From Sophora flavescens (Eukaryota > Streptophyta > Magnoliopsida > Fabales > Fabaceae): a stretch of DNA of 64,000 nucleotides. This document shows, one piece after another, positions 1 through 10,018 of the stretch (positions are counted from its first letter, which is position 1; each line of letters starts with the position of its first letter). A model generated the notes under the pieces. It worked only from the letters and a program-made list of their open reading frames with translations. It was not told the DNA's origin and searched no databases. Location of the stretch: contig CM061069.1 in the NCBI GenBank assembly GCA_030762895.1, positions 22,583,630 to 22,647,629 on the forward strand, given 5' to 3'. Both the position numbers and the translations under genes were made by a program.

Positions 1-232
1 GTGAAAACGAAATTATTTGTAACGTGTGAAACTAAGAATTAATGTTCGATTTGATCGTGGTTGATTTGTGTTGCTCATGACGATATATCTATCTTTCATT
101 CTCAATTGCGACTTCCGCGGGAAGAGTTATAAGTTTTTTTTTTTTTTTTAATTCTTAGTTTATAAGAATTTATTTGAACCTATAAAAATAAATGGTGTGC
201 AAAAATTAAAAATATTTGAAGAGCATTTAAAA

Positions 233-303
233 GGGCCCAACCGGGTTCGAACCGGTGACCTCTTGATCTGCAGTCAAATGCTCTACCACTGAGCTATGGA
301 CCC
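233..303 (-). tRNA. tRNA-Cys (GCA)
   Basis: On the minus strand the 71-nt sequence folds as a complete cloverleaf: acceptor stem GGGTCCA/TGGGCCC, D arm GCTC-AGTGGTA-GAGC, anticodon arm TTTGA-CTGCAGA-TCAAG with anticodon GCA, and T arm ACCGG-TTCGAAC-CCGGT. There is no intron and no encoded CCA. A TTTT run follows directly (229-232 on the plus strand), as expected for a Pol III terminator. CAA-rich sequence lies just upstream (about 304-320), as is usual for plant nuclear tRNA genes. It looks functional and is probably the only intact host gene in the window. Confidence 0.96.
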
Positions 304-335
304 TTGTTGTTAGTTGTTTCCATTTAATACAATTA
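304..335 (-). promoter_or_regulatory. Upstream CAA/TATA-like elements of tRNA-Cys
   Basis: Reading the minus strand into the tRNA, an AT-rich TATTAAAT-like patch is followed by AACAACTAACAACAA up to the first tRNA base. Plant tRNA genes commonly have a TATA-like patch near -30 and CAA triplets at -10 to -2. The match is by pattern only. Confidence 0.5.
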
Positions 336-793
336 ATATACAACGACTAGTTTGGCGGAGGTTTTTCAGTCTAATGTTTCCATTTTTTTCTGGGGAGATA
401 ATCTCAATCATAATATAGGGAAATAAATTGAAATATTTTTTTTTTTGTAGAGAAATAAATTGATATCTATCCGTATTCGTTCTTGGACAATACATGAGAT
501 TTGAATGTAGTTTATTAATTATGATGAATAAAAAATTTAATCTGAAGTAAGAATAAGGGATCTTTAATATATAAATAAATAATACTTATATTTAATTTTT
601 ATTTACTTATTTTATAATTTGATTTTTTTCTTAATTATAAATAAAAGCAGCATGTGCATTTAACAGTGCGAATTTGAATAGTTACACATACAACATTGAA
701 ATATTAAGAAATTACCATTTCATTTGATTTATTTTTTTGTTGAAATACAGATAAGAAAACAAAAAAAAAAACAAAAAAAACAACAAAACAAAA
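336..793. other. AT-rich intergenic DNA, no gene seen
   Basis: This stretch is AT-rich with poly-A and poly-T runs, including an A-rich run at about 760-790. That run sits next to the LINE-type remnant and, on that strand, at its 3' side, so it may be the remains of the LINE poly-A tail. No coding region or RNA gene can be supported. Confidence 0.5.
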
Positions 794-1190
794 CTAGCTC
801 CCCTCATATATCCAAAGAGAATTCTTTAAGATCAACGAGCCCAACCCAGGAGGAGGGTCCTTCCAAACAGTCCAATCCAATCCAGCAGTGGGTCCAAGCT
901 TAGCCAAGAAACCGACACACTGATTTGCTTCTGTGTAGCAATGGATAAGCTTCACCTTCCAGTCTTTGTTGAGGAGATCAACCACTTTGAATAAACCATC
1001 AGCGTGCTCATGAAAATGGAGCTGGTTCCTCTTTTGAAGAATGTTAACCACATCTAGGAGTTCGCCGCATGAAGAAAACCATTCTAAAACCCAAATCCCA
1101 AGCAAGATTCAAACCATGCCCTATTGCCAAGATCTCAGCCTTTAGAGCATCTCCTTCCCCTTCCGAACTAGAGAAGCCACCCACCATTTC
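794..1190 (-). pseudogene. LINE-type RNase H domain remnant
   Basis: Two overlapping minus-strand frames together resemble the RNase H domain at the end of plant LINE reverse transcriptases and of the related RNase H-like proteins. The first frame (about 1190-1080) has GGFSSSEGEGDALKAEILAI and a following GLNLAWDLGF. The second (about 1105-815) has LLDVVNILQKRNQ, WKVKLIHCYTEANQC and FLAKLG. Family members usually read EANQCADFLAKLG; here the Asp is lost (CVGFLAKLG). The frame change, the lost acidic residue and the missing upstream reverse transcriptase show that it is dead. The T-rich/A-rich run at its end supports a LINE origin. Confidence 0.72.
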
Positions 1191-1621
1191 ATTTGATTTA
1201 AGTACATGAATTGAATTGAAAATCATTTTTGATAGTAAATTATTTTATTTTCAATTTTTTATATCGAAATAAACAAATCCAAATATGTATACTTCATTTA
1301 AATTTTACAATCTCTCACCCAGTCTTTGTAATAAAATATACTTTATCTTATTCACATATCGTTTAAACACCTAAAAATCAAAAGGTGAATCGACATTTGT
1401 TTTCTTCCTCATGTTCTCTCCTCTTTATGGTGTTTTGGTATTCTTTTTCAATGTGTTTCTCTAATGAAAGCTATCATTATCATTTGATAGTAATCTTCTC
1501 TATTTCGTTTAAACAAACTAAAAATTTCCCTAAAAATGGATAAAGATTAATAGAACTTCGATAACAACTTCCCAGTTCTGTGGTCACTATTTAAGTATTG
1601 ATGCGCCCCAAGCTGATAGTT
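1191..1621. other. Non-coding flank of element A
   Basis: AT-rich sequence with no supported gene. The last bases before 1622 (TAGTT) are one half of the imperfect target-site duplication of element A; the other half (CAGTT) is at 13036-13040. Confidence 0.5.
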
Positions 1622-1943
1622 TGTGATGATCATAGAGGCCCAAAGGATGATGACCCATTTAATTCTAGAATATGATGACTCACCTAATTTTAGAAGGATC
1701 TATTATGCATTTGTTAGTTTGTTATAGTTGGGATAATTAGTGTGTGTTATGGTGTAGTGTCTTAGTGTGGGTATGTACCAACCCTATATAAACATTGTAT
1801 GACCTCTTGAATGAATCAATCCCTTCCCCCCTCTTAATATTTTCTTAGGAGGCCCTTTGCCCTCGAAGCAGAGTTATCATCCCCAAATCCCTCACTAATC
1901 ACTTCTCATTCATCCCCTCCATAATCCCTCCCCATTTCTAACA
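1622..1943 (+). repeat. 5' LTR of element A
   Basis: The direct repeat partner is at 12698-13035. It has TG...CA ends and a TATA box (CCTATATAAAC, about 1783-1793) roughly 150 bp before its end. The two copies differ by scattered substitutions and by a small insertion in the right copy (near 12893-12915). Confidence 0.85.
1784..1793 (+). promoter_or_regulatory. TATA box in 5' LTR of element A
   Basis: CTATATAAAC lies in the LTR at the distance expected for a Pol II retroelement promoter. The matching site in the right LTR reads CTATACAAAC, so only the left copy keeps a good TATA. Confidence 0.55.
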
Positions 1944-1961
1944 TTGGTGCTTTCGTCGAGC
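1944..1961 (+). other. Primer-binding site of element A
   Basis: TTGGTGCTTTCGTCGAGC starts directly after the LTR's final CA. It has the TGG start expected of a sequence pairing with a tRNA 3' CCA end. I cannot assign the tRNA. Confidence 0.55.
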
Positions 1962-1979
1962 TTACTCCCTCCGCACCCC

Positions 1980-2845
1980 ATCCAAGGCGATTTATATTTT
2001 TGACTGCAACAATGAAGATGCATATTGATGGATTCTTTGCACCGAAAAATGTTTCCATGAGCATGGAACACCAGAGGCAGCGAAGCTACCGGAAGCGGTG
2101 TCGGCCTTGAGAGGTCGAGCACTCCATTGGTGGCTCTGGTGATCTCACTGTCATCCATTGCCTGGTTGGGACACCTTCACCACTGTAATTTTGTTGCGTT
2201 TCAAGCCTGAATGGCGGCATCTCCTACCGATATGGGATGGAGAAGAGGAGCCAAATCAGGAATCAATGATGGGTTCTGAAGCAGTGCCAGTAGATGATGA
2301 GGAAGTGGAACCTGAGTTGCCATTTTAACAGTCAGAGCCCGAATTAGGTTCACAAGTTGTTGCCAAACCCATTTCAGCGGTCATTGAGGTCTTTAAGGAC
2401 CTAGAGTCGTCGCCTCTGATACCGCCTTGTTCTGCCCATGTAGTTTCCGGCTTGGATCTGGTTTCGGACCCAACAGAACAAGGTGCTATTGTTCCAACGA
2501 AGAATCACGTATTTTGGCCAAAGTGTGAGGGTAGGAACAAACCATGGGGAGAAACGTCCGGAAAAGGGGTGGATCGTGACCGAGCCAGAAACCTCGCCGG
2601 AACCACCTGACGGGGCTACTGTTCCGCCGTTGCAGTCACCAAAACCTCCAGATCTCAGTTTTGTGCGACCCGATTCCACCATGCCTCCGCCACCACCGGA
2701 ACCTCTAGACACCAATCCAACTCCGGCCCTACCTCCGAAACCACCACCGCCACACGCCGTCATTGTGTTTGATCCTGGCAGTGGGTTGCTCGCAGCTTCA
2801 CCACTTGGTGCCGTCGTAGAGCTGAGGATGAAAGGGGCGGCCAAG
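1980..2845 (+). pseudogene. Gag-like leader of element A with proline-rich segment
   Basis: The plus strand has broken gag-like stretches. A short one around 2190-2225 reads LLRFKPEWRHLLP, in the style of gypsy gag. A longer open frame at 2483-2845 is rich in Pro (PEPPDGATVPP, TMPPPPPEPLDTNP). The same Pro-rich unit recurs twice on the far side of insertion B (about 11905-11960 and 12108-12150), so the region was a short tandem array. No zinc knuckle is seen. Frames are interrupted several times. Confidence 0.45.
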
Positions 2846-3370
2846 TGTGACACCCTTTTACCCTACACGTTAATATAAAACATTTACTTTTAATAGGTAA
2901 TATAAAAACATGCATTTGTTTGATAAAAATAAAACTTGATAGAAAGATACCACATTGTAACACTTAACGCGAAAAGAACATAGTTTTAAAACAATAAAAC
3001 ATAAATAATAGCATAACATAACCCAACCCTGATGTCACATACAGAGCTGGTATAACCGTTCCTGGATAAAATCCTTGAAATAAAACTGAAACAACTAAAC
3101 AAAACTAACAACTATAACTAAGCATCCTAACTAGAGTCGCGGCTCCTCAGAGTCACTTCTCCACTGGCTACTCACCGTCCTCTGCATAAGAGATACATGC
3201 AACAACAGAAATAGGAAAAACAGGGAGTAAGAAATCATGTAAACACATTGGCACGGAAGTAGTTAAGCATGATGAACATACATTATAGCATGGCATAGCA
3301 ATACAACATAACATCAATATTAAATAACATAACAACATATCATCTCAATCAACATATGCTATGCGGTGCA

Positions 3371-4618
3371 TGATAATCCGATGGCTTATCATGTTTTAGC
3401 TAATATTATAGAGTGGATTTCATCAATTAAATTTTGTTGAATGTTTGATTTAACCCAAATTAGACTTTGTTTTTCTATTTTGGTTATTTTAGAGTTAATG
3501 TGTGTATTTAATTAATTTTAACTAGATTTTAGTTAATTTTCTTATATATTTTTATTTGAATTTTTAGAAAGGTATCAAGAAAGAAAAGAAGAGAAATCCA
3601 TCAAATAAAAAGTAGATAAATAGAGCACTTGGTCAATAAATGTGAAGCAAATGCCCAAGGCCCACGTCCAAATTGAAATAAAGTGGCTGGAGAGTCAATC
3701 GAAGCACTGGGCCCACGTGAGATTGAAAAATTAATAAGAAAGAATAAGTTTAGCAAGGAGGCACGTGAAGTTGAGAAAGAATTGAAAACTGCTTCAAGTT
3801 ATTGTTGGGACCCATAGGAATTCAAATTGAAGTTAGAGAATAAAATATTGAAACATAAAGATAAGATAAAAAAAATATATATATGATCAGCGAGATTTTG
3901 GCATTGAAAATAAAGATAAGGGACAGCGTGATTGAGATTCACAAGAGGAATCCTAATTGATTTAGGATTAAGAAGGGATGTGCCCTATCTATATAAACTG
4001 ACGCACAACAACGAAAAAAAGGAGGGAAGAGTTGCGCAGGGGCAGCAAGCAGGTAGCGCAACACACACAGCGCCTCGTAGAGAAGTTTTCAATTGTTATT
4101 TCGTTTCTTCTTCTTCTTCTTTCTTTTATAGTTGAGTAGTTGTTTTGTTTTTAGGATTGGGCAATGCCCATTGACATTATTATGATAAATATTTGATTTT
4201 TCCCTTTTGTTAATGTTTGATTAATTGATTTGGTTCTTATTGTGCTTCATCCATGTAAATTGATTGATCACCTTTTTGCATGTCTTAGATATTCTAGGGA
4301 TGAACTTAGCAGTGAACCTAGGTATTGGATCCATAGGAATTGAACTTAGGACTTAAATCACGAGAGTTAGAAGCGGTCCTTCGAGGGTACCATTGAATTA
4401 TCATAAATTGTAGTGAGTTCAATTTAAATACAATTACCACGAGAGTAGGAGTTGGTTTAATTGAGCACGGTTCTTATATCTCGAGAGGGAATATTAACTA
4501 AGTTAGGATGATTCACTTTCAATTGAGTTAAATATTAATAAAGGGGTAGTCAATTAGATTTCATAATTGTCATTGTGGTAGCCTCAATCCTAGAAATCTC
4601 TTCTCATATTTAAAAACA
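3371..4618 (+). repeat. 5' LTR of element M
   Basis: About 1248 bp, matching 7322-10018 once the Pack-MULE is removed (about 1252 bp). It begins TGATAATCC, ends TAAAAACA, and has a TATA box near 3990. The copies differ at scattered sites (for example CCGATGG versus CCGTTGG at the start). Confidence 0.88.
3985..3997 (+). promoter_or_regulatory. TATA box in 5' LTR of element M
   Basis: CTATCTATATAAAC lies about two-thirds of a kb from the LTR start and is conserved in the 3' LTR near 9383-9396. It is a likely Pol II promoter for the element RNA. Confidence 0.6.
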
Positions 4619-4820
4619 AAAAAATATTTGATTTTGATTTCTTTTATTGTTTCTTTTATTTTCTTGAAATCTATTCACACTTATTTCTTAGTCTAAAAAT
4701 AGTTGTTTATTTGTGAAGTGGTACTTGGTTTCCAAATCCCTGAGTTTGATACTCGGTAATTTACTTGCCGTTTTGATTATTACTTGCTTTGATCCGGTAC
4801 GCTTGCCGGAGCCTATTAAG

Positions 4821-4846
4821 TTTTTGGCGCCGTTGCCGGGGATTGG
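4821..4846 (+). other. Primer-binding-like site of element M, displaced from LTR
   Basis: TTTTTGGCGCCGTTGCCGGG and the following GATTGG match the primer site well known in Athila/Calypso-type plant gypsy elements, usually assigned to tRNA-Asp. It lies about 200 bp downstream of the point where LTR homology ends (4618), whereas primer sites normally abut the LTR. Confidence 0.7.
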
Positions 4847-4951
4847 CAATACCAATATCATTAGTAACAAAGGAGGCAACTATTTTGGACTTTTTAATTT
4901 TTATTTGTATATGTTTGACATTTTCTTTTGAGTTTTGTTTGTGCAAGGTTG

Positions 4952-5428
4952 ATGAAACACACGGACTATCGTTACTATCCAACTTGGGAATATCAACTTG
5001 ATTGGATCGTGTTTGATGGTATCACTGATAAGCACGTTAAGATATACTCCAAAAAGGAATGGAAATCCTATTTGTCATCTTTGCAACCACCACCATACTT
5101 CGAGCTGGATCCCGATTTGCTAGAGATTCTTTGGGATGTAGATGCTTATCTTTTGAGCTTGAGCATAGAGCGTAGCAAGGAGGAAGTTAGTTCCATGATT
5201 CAGAGGGCTGAAATGCGAGCAGGGAAAAATGCTAGTAAGATAGCGGCATCGCTAAGTGACAACTTTCAGAAGTTAGAAGAGCAAGCTAGTGAATTTTCTA
5301 AATTGCTAGTAGAAAAGCAACATGGAATTCAAATTGAAGAGAATCTATTTGCTATCGTGGATGGGAATGAAGATGAAGTGGTGGTGGAAGACGATTCAAG
5401 AGGAGGGGATCATGAAGATGAGTGCTAG
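4952..5428 (+). CDS. Orphan ORF of element M, function unknown
   Basis: A 158-residue open frame begins at the ATG at 4952; an upstream in-frame ATG at 4928 lies in leader-like sequence. It opens MKHTDYRYYPTWEYQLDW and has an aromatic- and acid-rich first half. The second half (about residues 75-125) is helical and coiled-coil-like, containing SLSDNFQKLEEQASEFSKLL, and the end is very acidic. Similar composition continues past the TAG for about 60 codons to about 5610, so the original protein was probably longer. There is no zinc knuckle or catalytic motif. Its position right after the primer site is where gag would be, but I cannot show that it is a gag. Confidence 0.5.
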   Translation: MKHTDYRYYPTWEYQLDWIVFDGITDKHVKIYSKKEWKSYLSSLQPPPYFELDPDLLEILWDVDAYLLSLSIERSKEEVSSMIQRAEMRAGKNASKIAASLSDNFQKLEEQASEFSKLLVEKQHGIQIEENLFAIVDGNEDEVVVEDDSRGGDHEDEC

Positions 5429-7321
5429 GAGGAAATATCTGCTATTATTCCTTTGCAAGGGATAAAAGAGACCAATCATGTGGAAAATACTTCTCTCACC
5501 ATTTCATTTGAGGAGCCTAAAAATTCTGAGTTGGATAAGTATGTTGGTTTGCATGCATGTTTGGATATAACAAAGTTGGTACCTTCTATTTGTCTACAAA
5601 TTACTTTGTGAAAATACCAACTTTGGAGTTCAAGTCATTGCCTGAGAATTGGGAGTTTTCATCAACAACGGCAAAGGCTCTATGGTCGCCTCAAAAGGTT
5701 ATGGTTCTAGTGCTTCAAGGAGAAAATAATTACATAAAGGAAATTCTTGGAGTAGGTGACTTACCATTTGACCCAGGAGGAAGTGAGCTCATCATATCAC
5801 TTAAAGAAGTCAATGGAATCTTATCACACTTGCTTCTTCCATCTCCACTCCACAAGCCATGGGATCCGGGAGGAAGATTTTACATCTTGGGCATCTCTTG
5901 GCCTTTTTACCACAGGCTATGGGATCCGGGTGGAAGCGTCTTCAATGAGTTTTTCTAAACCCTTCTCTTTTTAATTATTTTGCTTTTCTTTACTTGAGTC
6001 ATATGTGTGTGAGTCTTGTGTTGGTAAGCTTGAAGGGATTTTATTAAATTTAGCATAAATGGATTGCATGATAAATATTGATTTTTGATTATTTTCCCTA
6101 ATGATTTGAAAATTGTAAATTGATCCCCATATGAAAAATTGAAAATTGAATTTTGAGAAATTTTATTGTGATTGCATAATTTATGATAAGTTTGGGGTGA
6201 AGGGTTGCACACACTAGTGTTGTATCTCGGTCAAACAATTTGCGAAAAATGTCCAGGTGAGGAATTCGAGCCTCCAACATTATTTTTAGATTGTGTGAAT
6301 CACTTTTAAGTTGCACTTTTCCGGATTTACTTGAATCTATTCATGGTTTGCATGTTTATATGTTTGTATCAAATGATTTAGGCAATTTTCTTCGAAATAA
6401 CTACTTGGCCTAAATTGAACCAACCTTGATGCATAATCCCTAGTTAGCCACATTGAGCCTTAAAGCCTCTTGTTCTTAATAACCCTACAAAAAAAGCCAT
6501 AAATCCTGAAAAATCATGTCAACCCAATCTTAGGATTTAGGAGAGCATGGAAACTTAGCAATGTAAGTGTTGTTTGGAAACTAAGTTTGGGGTGGCTACA
6601 AAGTTTATCATGTTACTTGGGTTGAGAAAAAGAAAAAAAATAAAAGGTTGAAGCCAATGATAAAAAAAAAATGTAAACATGCCAAAAAGGGGCAAAAATG
6701 AACAAAAGGGTGTAAAAGGGAAAAAAGGTTGTAGCCACCCAAAGTAAGAAAAATAGAAAAATATAAAAAGAAATGAGAGTTAAGATCAAAGATTGTAATT
6801 TCCAAATTTCACGCTCTCATAAATCTTAGGGACTTAGCTTTGTACCTTTGAATATCCTACCCTTAGCCAGGCCCCATTACAACCTTTAAAAGACCTTTTG
6901 ATGATGTATGCATGTTTTCGTGGGAACTATGTTTGAGATGAAAATCAAATTCATGGAAAGTGTGCTTAAAATGTGAGATTGAGTGAAAAGTTGATAACCT
7001 AGACACTTGAGTGAATGAGTGAAATACTATATGCCCTTGTGAGGAAGGCAATTGTTTGAAATTGGTGATCTCCCTTTTGTATGTAACTTGGATCATTTGC
7101 TTAGATTGATGATTGCACTCATGATGAAATTATCTTTGTTAAAAGTAAATGAATGTGGGGATTACATTGATGTAAAGGGGGAAACATTGAAGAAAAATTG
7201 AATTGATAAAATTGCATGAAATTTGTGCGAAATTAATTGAGTCCATTGAGCTTACCCAATTCTGATTCTTTTTGAGTTTTAGTTTGCTTGAGGACAAGCA
7301 AAGTTTAAATTTGGGGTATTT
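5429..7321 (+). other. Non-coding 3' interior and polypurine tract of element M
   Basis: After the orphan ORF there are only short frames. At 5765-5935 three copies of a TGGGATCCGGG-like word translate as DPGG or WDPGG. The rest is AT-rich, with two AAGTTTGGGGT-type purine tracts (about 6190 and 6582) and the final one at about 7307-7321 directly before the 3' LTR. The phrase GAGGACAAGCAAAG before the last tract is typical of the 3' end of Athila-type elements. Confidence 0.6.
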
Positions 7322-7683
7322 TGATAATCCGTTGGCTTATCATGTTTTAGCTAAATATTTTAGAGTGGATTTCATCAATTAAATTTTGTTGAATGCTTGA
7401 TTTAACCCAAATTAAACTTTGTTTTTCTATTTTGGTTATTTTAGAGTCAATGTGTGTATTTAATTAATTTTAACTAGATTTTAGTTAATTTTCTTATATA
7501 TTTTTATTTGAATTTTTAGGAAGGTATCAAGAAAGAAAAGAAGAGAAATCCATCAAATAAAAAGTGGATAAATAGAGCACTTGGTCAATAAATGTGAAGC
7601 AAATGCCCAAGGCCCACATCCAAATTGAAATAAAGTGGCTGGAGAGTCAATTGAAGCACTGGGCCCACGTGAGATTGAAAAAT

Positions 7684-7909
7684 GACTAAACCTCCAATTT
7701 GGTCCCTGAGAAAAACACTCGGGTCTGAAATAGTCCCTATCCAAAAAAAAACTATCCATTTAGTCCTTAAGAATGTGTTTACCGGGACAGATTAGTCCTT
7801 CTGTCAGTTGACCACCTTTGACCACGGGTTAATTGATGACGTGTCAGTATCCATTCCAAAACGATTTGTCGTTTCTTTCCTTCTTCTTCCTCCAGCTTCT
7901 TCTACTTCT
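7684..7909. repeat. Left terminal inverted repeat of Pack-MULE
   Basis: It is an inverted match to 8892-9119 with few differences. It contains the phrases TTTGGTCCCTGAG, GGGACAGATTAGTCC and TGACGTGTCAGTATCC and ends in the CTTCTTCTTCC-rich patch. Confidence 0.9.
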
Positions 7910-8890
7910 TCAACAATGAATTGGCCACTCTTCACAGCAACAGGCTCATTGACCAAAACACTTTCTAGATGATCTAACATTTCCTTAGCCTGAGCAGATC
8001 CGAAACCAAGGTCTGCATCCCGGTATTGCCAGACCAAAGCACTTTCCTTTCTCTCAATGCCGGAACCATCAGTTGCCTCTGTATATAGTTTCATAACAGG
8101 TTCAGCAATCTGCATCCATCCAAATTCGGTGCTCTTCCCACAAATTTCCCAATCTCCACTCTGGGACCATCTGAAAAATGCCCAAAACTTAAACAATTGC
8201 CACATTACCAGAGCAAAGAACACAAGACAAAAATTAAGGAATGAAGATCAATAGAGGTAACATGAGAAATTATATATTAGCAAAGTGCACAAGCAAATGA
8301 CAAGATGCCCACCTTACTAATCTTCAAGTTTTTTGCAGGGTGTAAACCACTGATTTAAGCTAACCCTCCCCCTTCCACTAACAATGAAAACTACATTTTT
8401 GGAGTCTGCACAGAGTTTTTCCAAAAGAGAGATGACCTCCTTGCTAGGACTTTTATTAATGGAGTTCTGTGGCATCACGGTACCATCATAATCCAACAAA
8501 ATGGCCCTACTACTTGCCCTGCTTTAAGCCGAAACCATAGAATCAATTGAGAGCTTTTAAAATTAGGGTCAAGTGCCACAACCCTAAATCCAAAGCTAAG
8601 ACCAATTCCCCAACATCTTTTCCTTAGAAGGTCTGTGCAAGCACAGCTCTTCCTTGCCATTTCGGATGTTGTCTGAGCAACTGCTCCATAGCCAAAATCT
8701 TTAAATTTATGCCTTTAAAAATGTCCATATCATCAATACCAAGCAAGATGGTTTTTCCTTCGAATTGCTGCTTGAGCTCCGAACCCAACATACGGCTGCA
8801 ACAGGAAAGGAAACGACGAGCATAGTCAAAGGTATGGAATCCAATGATATCAGAGTTTAGCAAAGCTTTAAGTATCTCTTCCTGTCAGGA
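7890..8890 (-). pseudogene. Captured class II trehalose-6-phosphate synthase/phosphatase gene fragment
   Basis: Minus-strand frames in order match class II TPS proteins. About 8885-8628 encodes part of the glycosyltransferase domain (LNSDIIGFHTFDYARRFLSC, GIDDMDIFKGINLK, LAMEQLLRQHPKWQGRAVLA). About 8640-8320 encodes the domain junction and phosphatase start (CWGIGLSFGFRVVALDPNF, LDYDGTVMPQNSINKSPS, KNVVFIVSGRG). About 8200-7920 encodes the C-terminal part (QIAEPVMKLYTEATDGSG, KEMLDHLESVLVNEPVAVKS). Large parts of the domain are missing and the frames shift. A GT...AG-like intron remnant lies near 8200-8330, so capture was from genomic DNA. It cannot make an enzyme. Confidence 0.9.
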
Positions 8891-8891
8891 A

Positions 8892-9119
8892 AGAAGAAGA
8901 AGAAGAAGCTGGAGGAAGAAGAAGGAAAGAAACGACAAACCGTTTTGGAATGGATACTGACACGTCATCAATTAACCTGCGGTCAAAGGTGGTCAACTGA
9001 CAGAAGGACTAATCTGTCCCGGTAAACACATTCTTAAGGACTAAATGGATAATTTTTTTTGGATAGGGACTATTTCAGACCCGAGTGTTTTTCTCAGGGA
9101 CCAAATTGGGGGTTTAGTC
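8892..9119. repeat. Right terminal inverted repeat of Pack-MULE
   Basis: It is the inverted partner of 7684-7909. The terminal nine bases are exact, and only small differences (for example TGCGGTC versus CCGTGGTC) are seen along its length. Confidence 0.9.
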
Positions 9120-10018
9120 TTGAAAAATTAATAAGAAAGAATAAGTTTAGCAAGGAGGCACGTGAAGGTTGAGAAATAATTACAAACTGCTTCAAGTTAT
9201 TGTTGGGACCCATAGGAATTCAAATTGAAGTTAGAGAATAAAATATTGAAACATAAAGATAAGATAAAAAAAAAAGATATGATCAGCGAGATTTTGGCAT
9301 TGAAAATAAAGATAAGGGACAGCGTGATTGAGATTCACAAGAGGAATCCTAATTGATTTAGGATTAACAAGGGATGTGCCCCATCTATATAAACTGACGC
9401 ACAGCAACGAAAAAAAGGAGGGGAGAGTTGCGCAGGGGCAGCAAGCAGGTAGCGCATCACACACGGTGCCGCGTACAGAAATTTTCAATTGTTATTTCTT
9501 TTCTTCTTCTTCTTCTTGTTTCTTTTATTACTGAGTAGTTGTTTTGTTTCTAGGATTGAGCAATGCCTTTTGATATTATTATGATAAATATTTGATTTTT
9601 CCCTTTTGTTAATGTTTGATTCATTGATTTGGTTTTTATTGTGTTTCATCCATGTAAATTGATTGATCACTTTTTTGCATGTCTTAGATATTCTAGGGAT
9701 GAACTTAGCAGTGAGCCTAGGTATTGGATCCGTATGAATTGAACTTAGGACTTAAATCACAAGAGTTAGAAGCGGTCCTTCGAGGGTATCATTGAATTAT
9801 CATAAATCGTAATGGGTTCAATTTAAATACAATTACCACGAGAGTAGGAGTTGGTTTAATTGGGCACGGTTCTTGTATCTCGAGAGGGAACATTAACTAA
9901 GTTAGGATGATTCACCTTCAATTAAGTTAAATATTAATAAAGGGATATTCAATTAGATTTCATAATTTGTCATTGTGGTAGCCTCAATCCTAGAAATCTC
10001 TTCTCATATTTAACAACA

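Larger units (their letters stand above)
7684..9119. mobile_element. Pack-MULE carrying a trehalose-phosphate synthase gene fragment
   Basis: The 1436-bp element has long terminal inverted repeats (about 7684-7909 and 8892-9119, roughly 226 bp) starting GACTAAACC and ending GGTTTAGTC. The 9-bp duplication TTGAAAAAT at 7675-7683 and 9120-9128 is the hallmark of Mutator-like elements. The empty site is visible in the 5' LTR of M (about 3723-3733), where a single TTGAAAAAT is present. There is no transposase. The interior is host-derived TPS/TPP sequence, so this is a Pack-MULE. Confidence 0.93.
3371..10018 (+). mobile_element. Athila/Calypso-like non-autonomous gypsy element M
   Basis: LTRs at 3371-4618 and 7322-10018 (the latter enlarged by a Pack-MULE) start TGATAATCC and end AACA. 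A perfect 5-bp duplication GTGCA flanks the element (3366-3370, 10019-10023). The interior (4619-7321) has the GGCGCCGTTGCCGGGG primer site typical of Athila/Calypso-type elements, one orphan reading frame, a long non-coding tail, and a purine tract (AAATTTGGGGTATTT) before the 3' LTR. Neither gag nor pol is recognisable. It is therefore a non-autonomous derivative that depended on a relative for movement. Confidence 0.88.
7322..10018 (+). repeat. 3' LTR of element M, interrupted by a Pack-MULE
   Basis: It matches the 5' LTR on both sides of the insertion (7322-7683 and 9129-10018). It ends TTTAACAACA followed by the GTGCA duplication. Confidence 0.88.

Noticed and set aside
2401..2853. 150-residue Gly-rich minus-strand open frame
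   Set aside because: It is the antisense of the Pro-rich gag-like segment of element A; its glycine-rich composition comes from the complementary CCG/CCA codons.
3900..4135. 67-residue frame and its near-copy at 9328-9534
   Set aside because: Both are the same place in the two LTRs of element M; duplication is due to the LTR, not selection on a protein.
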